Assembly (NCBI RefSeq): GCF_002252675.1
Contig: NZ_NQKY01000002.1
Coordinates: forward strand, 62,001 to 126,000
Length of the DNA: 64,000 nt
DNA from: Synechococcus sp. BO 8801
GTDB taxonomy: Bacteria > Cyanobacteriota > Cyanobacteriia > PCC-6307 > Cyanobiaceae
Direction: 5' to 3'
Positions within the stretch are counted from its first letter, which is position 1, and every line of letters starts with the position of its first letter. Shown here piece after piece: positions 38,559 to 49,044 of this stretch. Position numbers and translations under genes: made by a program. The notes under the pieces are model-generated. The model was not told where the DNA came from and made no database searches. It saw only the letters and a list, made by a program, of their open reading frames with translations.

Positions 38559-38620
38559 CGCCGCGTTCCTGATCACCTGGGTGCTCCCCGACCCTAGGCA
38601 GCAGCCGGTACCCTCCAACC

Positions 38621-39687
<1,067 letters not shown>

Positions 39688-39691
<4 letters not shown>

Positions 39692-40470
39692 GGCGGCGCG
39701 CAGCGGCGGTGCTGGCCCTGCTGGTGCTGCTGGTGGGGCTGCTGGCCTGGCCGCCGAGTGCGGCGGCGTCACTGCCGGACCTGTTCGAGCAGGCCCTGGC
39801 CGCCAGCCGCGAGGGGCGCTTCGGCGAGGCCCTGCCCCTGTGGGACCGGGTGGTGGATCTGGCGCCCGAGGACGCCTCGGCCTGGAGCAACCGCGGCAAC
39901 GTGCAGCTGGCCCTGGGGGACGCCCGGGCGGCGATCGCCGACCAGGAACGGGCCATCGAGCTGGAGCCCGCCAGCGCCGACCCCCACCTCAACCGCGGCA
40001 CCGCCGAGGAGGCCCTGGGCCTCTGGTCGGAGGCGGCGGCCGACTACGCCTGGATCCTGGAGCGCAACCCGGAGGATGCCTCCGCCCTCTACAACCTCGG
40101 CAACGTGGAGGGTTCCCGGGGCGACTGGCCGGCGGCCCGCCAGTGCTTCGAGGCGGCCGCCGCCGCCCGGCCGGGCTTCGCCATGGCCCGTTCCAGCGCC
40201 GCCCTGGCCGCCTTCCAGCTGGGGGACACAACGGTGGCGGAGAAGCAGCTGCGCGACCTGATCCGCCGCTACCCGCTGTTCGCCGATGCCCGCGCCGGCC
40301 TCACGGCGCTGCTGTGGCAGCGGGGGGCCCGGGGCGAGGCCGAGAGCCACTGGGCCGCGGCCTCCGGCCTCGATCCCCGCTACCGGCAGGAAGAATGGCT
40401 GCTGCAGATACGGCGCTGGCCGCCCGTGCCCGTGCAGGCTCTGGCCCAGTTCCTGGCCCTGGCCTCCTGA
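39688..40470 (+). CDS. Exported TPR-repeat protein
   Basis: 260 residues with a signal peptide ([23 protein letters not shown]). At least four tetratricopeptide repeats cover about residues 30-170, e.g. [30 protein letters not shown] and [33 protein letters not shown] proteins act as assembly or scaffolding partners; several in cyanobacteria help photosystem biogenesis, but nothing here identifies the client. Its start overlaps the ruvB stop. Confidence 0.85.
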
Positions 40471-40504
40471 ACCGGCTTCGCCCCCTCGGCCTCCCCCTCC
40501 GCCC

Positions 40505-41743
40505 ATGACCCCCTTGTCCTTTCCCCCCTTCTCACCCGGCGGGCCCGTCGAGGGGGGGGATGGGACCTGGGACGCCCTGGGGCTGGAGGACACCCTGCAG
40601 TCGCTGCTGCCGGAGCTGATCCAGATCCGCCGCCACATCCACCGCCACCCCGAGCTGAGCGGCCACGAGCAGCAGACCGCCGCCCTGGTGGCCGGTGAGC
40701 TGCGGCGCTGGGGCTGGGAGGTGCGCGAAGGGGTGGGCCGCACCGGGGTGGTGGCCGAACTGGGGCCGGTGGGGGCGCCGCTGGTGGCCCTGCGGGCCGA
40801 CATGGATGCCCTGCCGATCGAGGAGCGCACCGAGCTGCCCTATGCCTCCAGCCGCCAGGGCCTGATGCATGCCTGCGGCCACGACATCCACACCACCGTG
40901 GGCCTGGGGGTGGCGCGGCTGCTGGCCGGCGTGGCCGACCGGCTCACGGCCCGGGTGCGGCTGCTGTTCCAGCCGGCGGAGGAGACGGCGGAAGGAGCGG
41001 CCTGGATGCGGGCCGACGGGGCAATGGAGGGGGTGCAGGCCCTGTTCGGGGTGCACGTGTTCCCGAGCCTGGAGGTGGGCACGGTGGGGGTGCGCAGCGG
41101 CAGCCTCACGGCCGCGGCGGGGGAGCTGGAGGTGGAGGTGCTGGGGGAAGGGGGCCACGGCGCCCGGCCGCACCAGAGCACCGATGCGATCTGGATCGCC
41201 GCCCGGGTGGTGAGCGGGCTGCAGGAGGCGATCAGCCGGCGGCTCGACCCGCTCCATCCGGTGGTGGTGAGCTTCGGGCTGATCGAGGGGGGCAAGGCCT
41301 TCAACGTCATCGCCGACCACGTGCGGCTGCTGGGCACGGTGCGCTGCCTGGATCTGGAGGTGCACGCCCAGCTGCCGGGCTGGATCGAGGACACGGTGCA
41401 CGCCCTCTGCCAGGGCCACGGCGGCGAGGCCCGGGTGCATTACCGCTGCATCTCGCCGCCGGTGCACAACGATCCGGAGCTCACCCAGCTGGTGGCCGAC
41501 ACGGCCGTGGGGCTGCTGGGCCGCACCAAGGTGCAGTGGCTGGAGCAGCCGTCCCTGGGGGCCGAGGACTTCGCCCAGCTGCTGGAGGGCACCCGCGGCA
41601 CCATGTTCCGCCTGGGGGTGGCCGGGCCCGGGGGCTGCACGCCCCTGCACAGCAACAGCTTCGATCCCGACGAGGGCTGCCTGGAGGTGGGCATCAAGGT
41701 GCTCACCCTCAGCCTGCTGCGCTGGATGGAGCAGCCGGTTTGA
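40505..41743 (+). CDS. M20-family amidohydrolase (hippurate hydrolase/IAA-amino acid hydrolase type)
   Basis: A 412-residue metallopeptidase-like hydrolase. Metal and substrate motifs are IRRHIHRHPELSGHEQQTAAL, ALRADMDALPIEE, MHACGHDIHTTVGLG, LLFQPAEETAEGA, the dimerisation-domain GEGGHGARPHQSTDAI and the last ligand in GCTPLHSNSFDPDE. The family removes amino acids from N-acyl conjugates. The upstream open frame to 40286 lies inside the TPR gene and is not used. The TTG of the next small gene overlaps its stop. Confidence 0.92.
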   Translation: MTPLSFPPFSPGGPVEGGDGTWDALGLEDTLQSLLPELIQIRRHIHRHPELSGHEQQTAALVAGELRRWGWEVREGVGRTGVVAELGPVGAPLVALRADMDALPIEERTELPYASSRQGLMHACGHDIHTTVGLGVARLLAGVADRLTARVRLLFQPAEETAEGAAWMRADGAMEGVQALFGVHVFPSLEVGTVGVRSGSLTAAAGELEVEVLGEGGHGARPHQSTDAIWIAARVVSGLQEAISRRLDPLHPVVVSFGLIEGGKAFNVIADHVRLLGTVRCLDLEVHAQLPGWIEDTVHALCQGHGGEARVHYRCISPPVHNDPELTQLVADTAVGLLGRTKVQWLEQPSLGAEDFAQLLEGTRGTMFRLGVAGPGGCTPLHSNSFDPDEGCLEVGIKVLTLSLLRWMEQPV

Positions 41744-42003
41744 GCGGCCGTCGGCCCTCCCGCTTCCGGGCGGCGCTGCTGGCGCTTTCCTCGCCGCTGC
41801 TGATCCTGCTGGCCCTGCTGGTGCTGTGCACCCGCCAGGGGGCCGACAAGCTGCCGGCCGTGCCTGCCCTGGTGATCGGCTCCGGCCTGCTCACCACCAG
41901 CTGGATCCGGCGGCGGCGGCGGCGGGCCGAGCTGCTGCGGGCCCTGCGCCAGGGCCCCCCGGCCGGCGGCGAGCTGCGCCAAGGTGAAGGATCCCCGCCC
42001 TGA
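41740..42003 (+). CDS. Small two-helix membrane protein
   Basis: An 87-residue protein from a TTG that overlaps the preceding stop. Two hydrophobic helices (AALLALSSPLLILLALLVL and ALVIGSGLLTTSW) are followed by a run of basic residues (RRRRRR), which places the C-terminus inside. I do not recognise a family. It lies between the amidohydrolase and the HEAT protein in one tight run. Confidence 0.6.
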   Translation: MSGRRPSRFRAALLALSSPLLILLALLVLCTRQGADKLPAVPALVIGSGLLTTSWIRRRRRRAELLRALRQGPPAGGELRQGEGSPP

Positions 42004-42008
42004 TCCCC

Positions 42009-42608
42009 GTGAGTGAGTCCACCCCCGATCTGGAAGCGGCGCGGCAGGCGATCGCTTCGGGCGATCCGAGCCGGGCGATGCCGGCCCTGGCGGGGCTGCG
42101 GGGGGTGGAGCCGGAGGCGGCGATCCCGCTGCTGCTGCTGGGGCTGGAGCAGGCCACCTTCGTGATCCGTTCACTGGCCTGCGCCGGGCTGGGGGTGAAG
42201 CGCAGCGAGGCCGGCTGGGCGGCGCTGGCGACGGCGGTGCGCCAGGACGAGGACGCCAATGTGCGGGCCGAGGCCGCCAACGCCCTGGCCAGCTATGGGG
42301 TGGAGCGGGCCTGGCCCCTGCTGCGGGATGCGTTCGTGGCCGACGACCAGTGGCTGGTGCGCTGCAGCATCCTCTCGGCCCTGGCGGAGCAGGAGGCGAT
42401 GCCGGCGGCCTGGCTGCTGGAGCTGGCTCGGGAGGCGGTGACCGATGGCGACGGCACGGTCCGGGCCGGTGGGGCCGAGATCCTGGGCCGCCTGGTGCGG
42501 GACGGCCGGGGGCCGGAGGCGGCCCAGGCCCGCGAGGCCCTGGCGGCGCTGCAGGGCGACGGCGACCATCGCGTCACGGCCATTGCTTTGGACGGCCTGC
42601 AGACCTGA
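42009..42608 (+). CDS. HEAT-repeat protein
   Basis: 199 residues from a GTG. Helical repeats of about 30 residues are visible: AIPLLLLGLEQATFVIRSLACAGLG, NVRAEAANALASYGVERAWPLL and WLVRCSILSALAEQEAMPAAW. This matches the PBS-lyase/HEAT type common in cyanobacteria. Some relatives are phycobilin lyases or IaiH-like proteins, but short standalone members are usually uncharacterised scaffolds. Last gene before the thiC leader. Confidence 0.8.
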   Translation: MSESTPDLEAARQAIASGDPSRAMPALAGLRGVEPEAAIPLLLLGLEQATFVIRSLACAGLGVKRSEAGWAALATAVRQDEDANVRAEAANALASYGVERAWPLLRDAFVADDQWLVRCSILSALAEQEAMPAAWLLELAREAVTDGDGTVRAGGAEILGRLVRDGRGPEAAQAREALAALQGDGDHRVTAIALDGLQT

Positions 42609-42672
42609 CACCTGCGCCCTCGCCAGCGGGCGTTCGTGGCCCCGGGGATGCGCGCGCGCGCCGTTTCCCGAA

Positions 42673-42690
42673 CCTGTACAGCCTGTACAG
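42673..42690. repeat. Tandem 9-mer with two TGTACA palindromes
   Basis: Two direct copies of CCTGTACAG. The spacing between GTAC cores is five bases, one more than the cyanobacterial LexA box I remember, so an operator role is only a possibility. Confidence 0.4.
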
Positions 42691-42792
42691 AACCCGGAAA
42701 CATGGTGGCGGAGCCCGGTCCCCGTTCCGCCCTGGCCCTGACCCTTTCAGCCCTGGCCCCACCCCCGTTCAGCCTTGCTAGGTTTCGAGGGT

Positions 42793-44324
<1,532 letters not shown>

Positions 44325-44330
44325 GTTGGG

Positions 44331-44348
44331 GGGGCGGGCCACCGCCCC
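44331..44348 (+). terminator. Possible thiC terminator hairpin
   Basis: GGGGCGG pairs with CCGCCCC around a GCCA loop, seven bases after the thiC stop. Only a loose T-rich patch follows (TTGTTT). Confidence 0.5.
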
Positions 44349-44525
44349 TGCAGCTTGTTTCCCCTGATCTGGACTGTCTGGCGTGACAAGATATTCGGCG
44401 GTTTCAGGAAACGCCCTCATCGCAGCGTTGAAAGATATTGGCTTTTAAGAGATCAGGGTGAAAGGCAGTCACCATTTCCTGAGGCACCTAGATGGAAGGG
44501 CGACAGTTGTCCCCGTTCTTGCCGA

Positions 44526-44543
44526 TAATCGCAAGCGTTAGCC
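44526..44543 (+). other. attC-like right half site before the DUF1801 gene
   Basis: AATCGCAAGCGTTAGCC closely resembles the right end of the attC at 50630-50719 (GATGGCAAGCGTTAGGC), and it precedes a small gene by 20 bases, as in an integron cassette. I find no matching left half within 130 bases, so it may be a remnant. Confidence 0.45.
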
Positions 44544-44563
44544 AGTAGTGAGGTTTGCCCCCA

Positions 44564-44965
44564 GTGAAAAGCATTAACAGGCTCGGCACGTTCGAGGATG
44601 TTCTTGCGTCTGCGCCGCAGGATGTGCGCTTGATCTGCCAAGCTCTGAGAGCGCTCATCCAGGAACTCCATCCGGATAGCATCGAGGTGCCCCGCCCGGG
44701 TGAGCCATCGGTTGCCTATGGCTTTGGAGAGAAGAAGATGTCCGAAGCCTATGCGTACATCATGCCCCAGAAGAGCTATGCAAACCTGGGCTTCTATCAC
44801 GGCGCGAGTATTGCCGATTCGCATCCAGTCCTTGAGGGTACAGGCGCCAGGCTCAGGCACATCAAGATTCGTACGATTGAGGCCGTGCGATCACCGGCAA
44901 CGGTGAAGGTATTGCAGGATTCCATAGCTGAACGACGGACAGCTCTAGGGCTCGACATGGCCTAG
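44564..44965 (+). CDS. DUF1801/YdhG-like small protein
   Basis: A 133-residue protein from GTG 44564 with a GAGG ten bases upstream. TFEDVLASAPQDVRLICQALRALIQELHPDSIEV, then SVAYGFGEKKMSEAYAYIMPQKSYANLGFYHGASI and LEGTGARLRHIKIR follow the DUF1801 plan (related to E. coli YdhG), a cytosolic alpha/beta fold of unknown function. Such proteins are, as I remember, frequent cargo of integron cassettes. GC is lower than in thiC, which suggests acquisition. Confidence 0.75.
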   Translation: MKSINRLGTFEDVLASAPQDVRLICQALRALIQELHPDSIEVPRPGEPSVAYGFGEKKMSEAYAYIMPQKSYANLGFYHGASIADSHPVLEGTGARLRHIKIRTIEAVRSPATVKVLQDSIAERRTALGLDMA

Positions 44966-45004
44966 AACGTCGCCGCTTGTCCCCCGGCGATTCAGTGATC
45001 CCTG

Positions 45005-45262
45005 CAATCGACTACGGCCAGCGTCACCGAGATCGCCCCGCAGGCCGAGCCGGTCTGCACGTTCGTCAGCAAGGTCGTCAGTGTGGACGACTTCGCCCCC
45101 CACCTGCCCCACGGCTGGGATGCGGGCCTGTTGTTCGAGGAAACGCAGAGCACCCTGTTCTGCTCGGATCTGCTGCATCAGTTCGGAGCGGTGCTGCCCA
45201 TCACCTCCGAGGACCTGATCGGCCCGGCCCTGGCCGCCATGCACGGATTGTCCTATGCGGGT
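45005..45262 (+). pseudogene. Remnant of an ODP-type metallo-beta-lactamase-fold protein
   Basis: The frame reads SVTEIAPQAEPVCTFVSKVV, then PHLPHGWDAGLLFEETQ and LFCSDLLHQFGAV. This matches the second half of flavodiiron-like (ODP) di-iron MBL proteins. There is no start, the His-rich first half is absent, and residues usually found between the two visible blocks seem deleted. I take it as the decayed 3' end of a gene disrupted near the DUF1801 insertion. Confidence 0.65.
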
Positions 45263-45323
45263 GATGGCGGCCTGATCAGGCCTCCACGGGGGGGCTGCCC
45301 CGAGAAGTTGCCCGCGTCCACCG

Positions 45324-45812
45324 ATGTGTTTATGGTCCAAGCGTCGTTGTTGGCCGCATCGATTGGGCTTCCCATTTCCCAATGGCGTCACGTCCTATCT
45401 GTACGGGGGGCTGTTCCTCGGACTGGGACTGATGGTCATGTACCTCACCCTCGGCGTCAAAGCCGGGGCGAGTTCCGTCCTGAGCTCCACGCTCACCTAC
45501 GTCACGCCGCTCACGGCTGAGCGCAGCTCGCGCCAGTGGCGGCTGCTGTTCGCCCTGGCCATGGTGCTGGGCGCCTGGCTGTACGCCGCCACCCACCAGG
45601 CCTTCTTCGTCACGGCGGAGGGCTGGTGGCGGCTGGCGCTGGGGGGGCTGCTGGTGGGCTTCGGCACCCGGCTCTCCTCGGGCTGCACCTCCGGCCACGG
45701 CATCTGCGGCGTCGCCTCCTTCTCGCGGGCCTCGCTGCTGGCGGTGGCGGTGTTCATGGCGGTGGCCATCGTCACCGCCCGGGTCGTGATGCTGCTGGGG
45801 GTGACCCCATGA
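45324..45812 (+). CDS. YeeE/YedE-type transporter, first half
   Basis: A 162-residue membrane protein with about four helices. The signature GFGTRLSSGCTSGHGICGVASFSR carries the Cys conserved in YeeE/YedE (TsuA) thiosulfate-uptake channels. The start is uncertain: ATG 45324 gives a basic leader outside the family, and TTG 45363 (GFPFPNGVTSYLYGGL) fits family N-termini better. It pairs with the next gene; together they equal one full-length YeeE. Its ATGA overlap shows co-translation. Confidence 0.85.
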   Translation: MCLWSKRRCWPHRLGFPFPNGVTSYLYGGLFLGLGLMVMYLTLGVKAGASSVLSSTLTYVTPLTAERSSRQWRLLFALAMVLGAWLYAATHQAFFVTAEGWWRLALGGLLVGFGTRLSSGCTSGHGICGVASFSRASLLAVAVFMAVAIVTARVVMLLGVTP

Positions 45813-46231
45813 AGCGCCTGTTCTCGATCCTGCTGGGCGGTGGTCTGTTCGGCTATGGGCTGGCGCTGAGCGGCATGGCCCGGCCGGAGGTGGTGCTGAG
45901 CTTCCTGCAGCTGCGCGACCTCGGCCTGCTGCTGGTGATGGCGGCGGCCCTGGCGGTCACGACGATCGGCTTCCGGCTGGCCCCGAGGCTGCGGGAGACC
46001 ACGCTGCTGGGGCTGCCCTTCTCCCACGAGGTGAAGCCGATGCTGGCCGGCACTGTGCCGGGGGCGGTGATCTTCGGCGTGGGCTGGGGCCTGTGCGGCC
46101 TGTGCCCCGGGGCGGCGGTGGCCAGCATTGGCATCGGCAACGGGCCGGTGCTGATCGGCCTGGCCGGGATGTTCGTGGGCGCCTACCTGCAGGGGGTGCT
46201 GGCGGAAGGACGCCCCAAGCTGCAGGGCTGA
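45809..46231 (+). CDS. YeeE/YedE-type transporter, second half (DUF6691-like)
   Basis: A 140-residue membrane protein with four helices. GGGLFGYGLALSGMARPEVVLSFL and the Cys-rich VGWGLCGLCPGAAVAS are the second-half signatures. It overlaps the first half by four bases and is followed 13 bases later by a persulfide dioxygenase. The set probably imports a reduced sulfur species for oxidation. Confidence 0.87.
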   Translation: MKRLFSILLGGGLFGYGLALSGMARPEVVLSFLQLRDLGLLLVMAAALAVTTIGFRLAPRLRETTLLGLPFSHEVKPMLAGTVPGAVIFGVGWGLCGLCPGAAVASIGIGNGPVLIGLAGMFVGAYLQGVLAEGRPKLQG

Positions 46232-46244
46232 CGCCGCAGACGCG

Positions 46245-47360
46245 ATGGCTCCCCACGCTCCCTTCGCCCTGTCGGCCGCCGCCGGCGGTGCGCCGCTGCT
46301 GCTGCGGCAGCTCTTTGATGCCGAGACGGGCACCTTCACCTACCTGCTGGCCGATGTGGCCTCCCGACAGGGGGTGCTGATCGATTCGGTGTATGAGCAG
46401 CACCCCCGCGATCTCTCCCAGATCCGCGAGCTGGGCATCCAGCTGGTCGCCAGCCTCGACACCCACGTGCACGCCGACCACGTGACCGGCAGCTGGCGAC
46501 TGCATCGGGCCACCGGCTGCGCCATCGGCCTGGCGGCCGTGGCCGGGGCCGAGAACGTGACCCTGCCCCTGCACCACGGGGATCGGGTGAGCTTCGGCGG
46601 CCGCCATCTGGAGGTGCGCGCCACCCCCGGCCACACCGACGGTTGCCTGAGCGTGGTGCTCGATGACCACAGCGTGGCCTTCACCGGTGATGCCCTGCTG
46701 GTGCGGGGCTGCGGCCGCTGCGACTTTCAGCAGGGGGATGCCTCCACCCTCTACCACTCGATCACCGAGCAGCTCCTCTCCCTGCCCGACCAGTGCCTGC
46801 TCTACCCGGCCCACGACTACAGCGGCCGGGCGGTGAGCTCGGTGGCCGAGGAGAAGGCCTACAACGCCCGGCTCGGGGGCGAGGCCGATGAGCGCGACTT
46901 CGTGGGCTACATGGAGAACCTGCATCTCCCCCACCCCAACCGGATCTCCGTGGCCCTGCCGGCCAACCTGCGCTCCGGCCGGCCCGCCGACGGTGGCCTG
47001 GAAGAGGCGGACGACTGGGCACCGATCGAGCGCAGCTATGCCGGCCTGCCGGAACTGAGCGCCGACTGGGTGGCCGGCCACCGCGAGGCCCTGACGCTGG
47101 TGGACGTGCGCTCCGAAGCGGAGGTGCAGGGCCCGGACGGTCGCATCCCGGGCAGCCTGCTGATTCCCCTGCCCGAGTTGCCGACGCGAGCCGGCGAGAT
47201 CCCCACGGATAGGCCCACGGTGGTGCTTTGCCACTCCGGCAGCCGCTCCGCTCTGGCCACCCAACAGCTGCAGAAGAAAGGACTGACCCAGGTGGCCAAC
47301 CTGCGCGGGGGACTGCGGGCCTGGAAGGCGCAGGGGCTGCCGTTGGAGCATCCCGCTTGA
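46245..47360 (+). CDS. Persulfide dioxygenase-like MBL protein fused to a rhodanese domain
   Basis: 371 residues. The N-terminal metallo-beta-lactamase domain has SLDTHVHADHVTGSW (H-x-H-x-D-H), ATPGHTDGCLSVVL, FTGDALLVRGCGRCDFQQGD and LLYPAHDYSGR. This is the ETHE1/Blh type that oxidises glutathione persulfide to sulfite. From about residue 270 a rhodanese domain ends in the active Cys loop VVLCHSGSRSALA. Together with the two YeeE halves it makes a compact sulfur-import and oxidation operon. Confidence 0.93.
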   Translation: MAPHAPFALSAAAGGAPLLLRQLFDAETGTFTYLLADVASRQGVLIDSVYEQHPRDLSQIRELGIQLVASLDTHVHADHVTGSWRLHRATGCAIGLAAVAGAENVTLPLHHGDRVSFGGRHLEVRATPGHTDGCLSVVLDDHSVAFTGDALLVRGCGRCDFQQGDASTLYHSITEQLLSLPDQCLLYPAHDYSGRAVSSVAEEKAYNARLGGEADERDFVGYMENLHLPHPNRISVALPANLRSGRPADGGLEEADDWAPIERSYAGLPELSADWVAGHREALTLVDVRSEAEVQGPDGRIPGSLLIPLPELPTRAGEIPTDRPTVVLCHSGSRSALATQQLQKKGLTQVANLRGGLRAWKAQGLPLEHPA

Positions 47361-47572
47361 ATCACATCATCGTGGTCTGTTGTAGCCGTAAATACAAGTG
47401 GTTCACGGGCCCGTTAACCATGGCTGGTGTTGGGGTTCCTGATTAGATTGTCGTTGCCTGCCAAGGGTTTCAGAGACTGGTTGCTGTGAACTCAGTTGTC
47501 TTATCGGGAATGGACATGCCGGCTGGGGGTGGTTCACGGAACTGTCCAATAAGGAGTTAGGGTTCATGGCAG

Positions 47573-48397
47573 ATGGCGTCGCTGTCTTCCATCTCCATGG
47601 CAGAATCACACAGCAGCATGCCTGCCATGCGCACTGTCACCGTAAACTTACATAAGAAGAAGAATTCCGCATGTGCTTCCATGTCAGCCTGGAGTGAGTT
47701 TCTAGATCAAGTGAGAGATGCCGAACAAGACCTCGGCAATCCCACAGAAACCTGGTATAGGGGCCATTCAGATCATGGATGGAATCTTGTACCTAGTTTG
47801 CCTAGGGAAGCAGATTGGGAGAAGAAAGAAAAGGCGCTGTTCATTGAGTTTACGAAGTCAGCAACTCGTCTATTCGACCGCCGTACTAGCGATTGGGAGA
47901 CGCTATTTGATATGCAGCACTATTGGGTCCCTACTCGCCTTCTGGACTGGACCACTGTTATGGGTGTAGCAATAGCATTTATTCTTTATAGCGACTACAG
48001 CGATTCAGACGACAGTGCCCTCTTTGTACTAGACCCTATTGCCTTAAATCGGCTTAGCGGACGGGATGACGTCATCAATTTACCCGAAGACAAGTCATTT
48101 GATTATAAGAGTATGTATTGGGAAAATAGGCCAGTCAAGATCGAGAAACCGCTAGCAATACGCCCAGGTCCGCAGAGCGATAGGCTAGTTGCTCAAAAGG
48201 GGGTCTTCACGGTGGCCGGCTCACTACCAACCGGATTTGAGTCAGCAGCCTCTGAAACGTTTCGAAAAGTGATTCTGCCAAGCGCTGCAAAACCAGAGGC
48301 ACGCGAGTTCTTGCGATGGGCTAATCTTGATGAATACACAATCTATCCCGACATCGTAGGGATGGCTCGCCACATCAAGCACAAGATTCTTTATTGA
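47573..48397 (+). CDS. FRG-domain protein
   Basis: 274 residues. The FRG domain covers about 40-140: SAWSEFLDQVRDAEQDLG, TWYRGHSDHGWNLVPSLPR and LFDMQHYWVPTRLLDWTTV, the F/Y-R-G and PTRLLDWT signatures. FRG proteins are often found in toxin and defence contexts, but their activity is poorly known. The frame opens at ATG 47573; ATG 47681 (MSAWSEF) lies closer to the domain and may be the true start. The gene is AT-rich, unlike the core genome, and is followed three bases later by the YfbU-like gene, so the pair shares one cassette. Confidence 0.85.
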   Translation: MASLSSISMAESHSSMPAMRTVTVNLHKKKNSACASMSAWSEFLDQVRDAEQDLGNPTETWYRGHSDHGWNLVPSLPREADWEKKEKALFIEFTKSATRLFDRRTSDWETLFDMQHYWVPTRLLDWTTVMGVAIAFILYSDYSDSDDSALFVLDPIALNRLSGRDDVINLPEDKSFDYKSMYWENRPVKIEKPLAIRPGPQSDRLVAQKGVFTVAGSLPTGFESAASETFRKVILPSAAKPEAREFLRWANLDEYTIYPDIVGMARHIKHKILY

Positions 48398-48400
48398 AAA

Positions 48401-48913
48401 ATGACAATTACACTCACCAAAAAAGACCGACTCATCCTTATCAACCAGTACCGTATTCTTGCTGAACTAAATAAGGGCGAAGAGTCGCGCTATCTAGAGT
48501 TGATTGATATACTTGAATGCGGATATGAAGTCTTCTATTCAATGGTTGACGAATGGATCTCTGAAGACATGCCCGAAAGCGAAGGGCGTTTTGTCCTAGA
48601 GGTGCTCAATCTCTACCGAGCAATAGAAGACGTTAAGCGGTCTAGCCGAGACCTCCAGCTGGTCAGCCATCATTTGAGCATTTTTCCAGGATTTGATGGG
48701 AATAACGAATCAAGGTACCTAGGGTTTTGCCGGTTCCTTCTTGAAAAGCAGGGAAAGTTCCAAGAACAGGAGCAGTACCTTGCTCAGAATGATGGCATGA
48801 ACAGCCACATGCCAATGGTCGGAAAGTACCGCCGCATGCTTAGTGCTGCGGGGGACATCAGCAATGTACGCAGACTTTCACCTGAAGAAGTGATCGCAAT
48901 ATTGGACGCATAG
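48401..48913 (+). CDS. YfbU-like protein paired with the FRG gene
   Basis: 170 residues resembling E. coli YfbU across its length: KKDRLILINQYRILAELN, SRYLELIDILECGYEV, VLEVLNLYRAIEDV, FPGFDGNNESRYLGFCRFLL, MPMVGKYRRML and the end LSPEEVIAILDA. YfbU is a small helical protein of unknown function. Two genes in one cassette with a three-base gap suggests a functional pair such as toxin and antidote; which one is which is not shown. The attC follows 24 bases after the stop. Confidence 0.83.
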   Translation: MTITLTKKDRLILINQYRILAELNKGEESRYLELIDILECGYEVFYSMVDEWISEDMPESEGRFVLEVLNLYRAIEDVKRSSRDLQLVSHHLSIFPGFDGNNESRYLGFCRFLLEKQGKFQEQEQYLAQNDGMNSHMPMVGKYRRMLSAAGDISNVRRLSPEEVIAILDA

Positions 48914-48936
48914 TCAAAACCGTTGGCTATACTGAA

Positions 48937-49022
48937 CCCTAACATCAACATCCAGCGGGCGGGATTCCAAATTATTCATGATGGCACAAATCTTCTCCCG
49001 CCGCTGATGTTGGGGGTTAGGC
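48937..49022 (+). other. attC site 1 of the cassette array
   Basis: 86 bases. The left core CCCTAAC and right core GTTAGGC pair, and the inner arms CAACATC/GATGTTG and GCGGGCGGGA/TCCCGCCGC pair with a few unpaired bases, as in integron attC hairpins. The central loop is AT-rich. The right core lies 23 bases before the next ATG. Confidence 0.82.
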
Positions 49023-49044
49023 GTCACAACCGAAGCCTCTGTAC

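Noticed and set aside
42673-42690. LexA box between the HEAT gene and thiC
   Set aside because: The GTAC cores are separated by five bases rather than four, and the thiC leader is controlled by a TPP riboswitch; I keep it only as a repeat.
47540-47572. First attC right core GTTAGGG before the FRG gene
   Set aside because: The last base does not fit GTTRRRY, no left core lies within 130 bases, and the AAGGAG next to it is more simply a ribosome-binding site.
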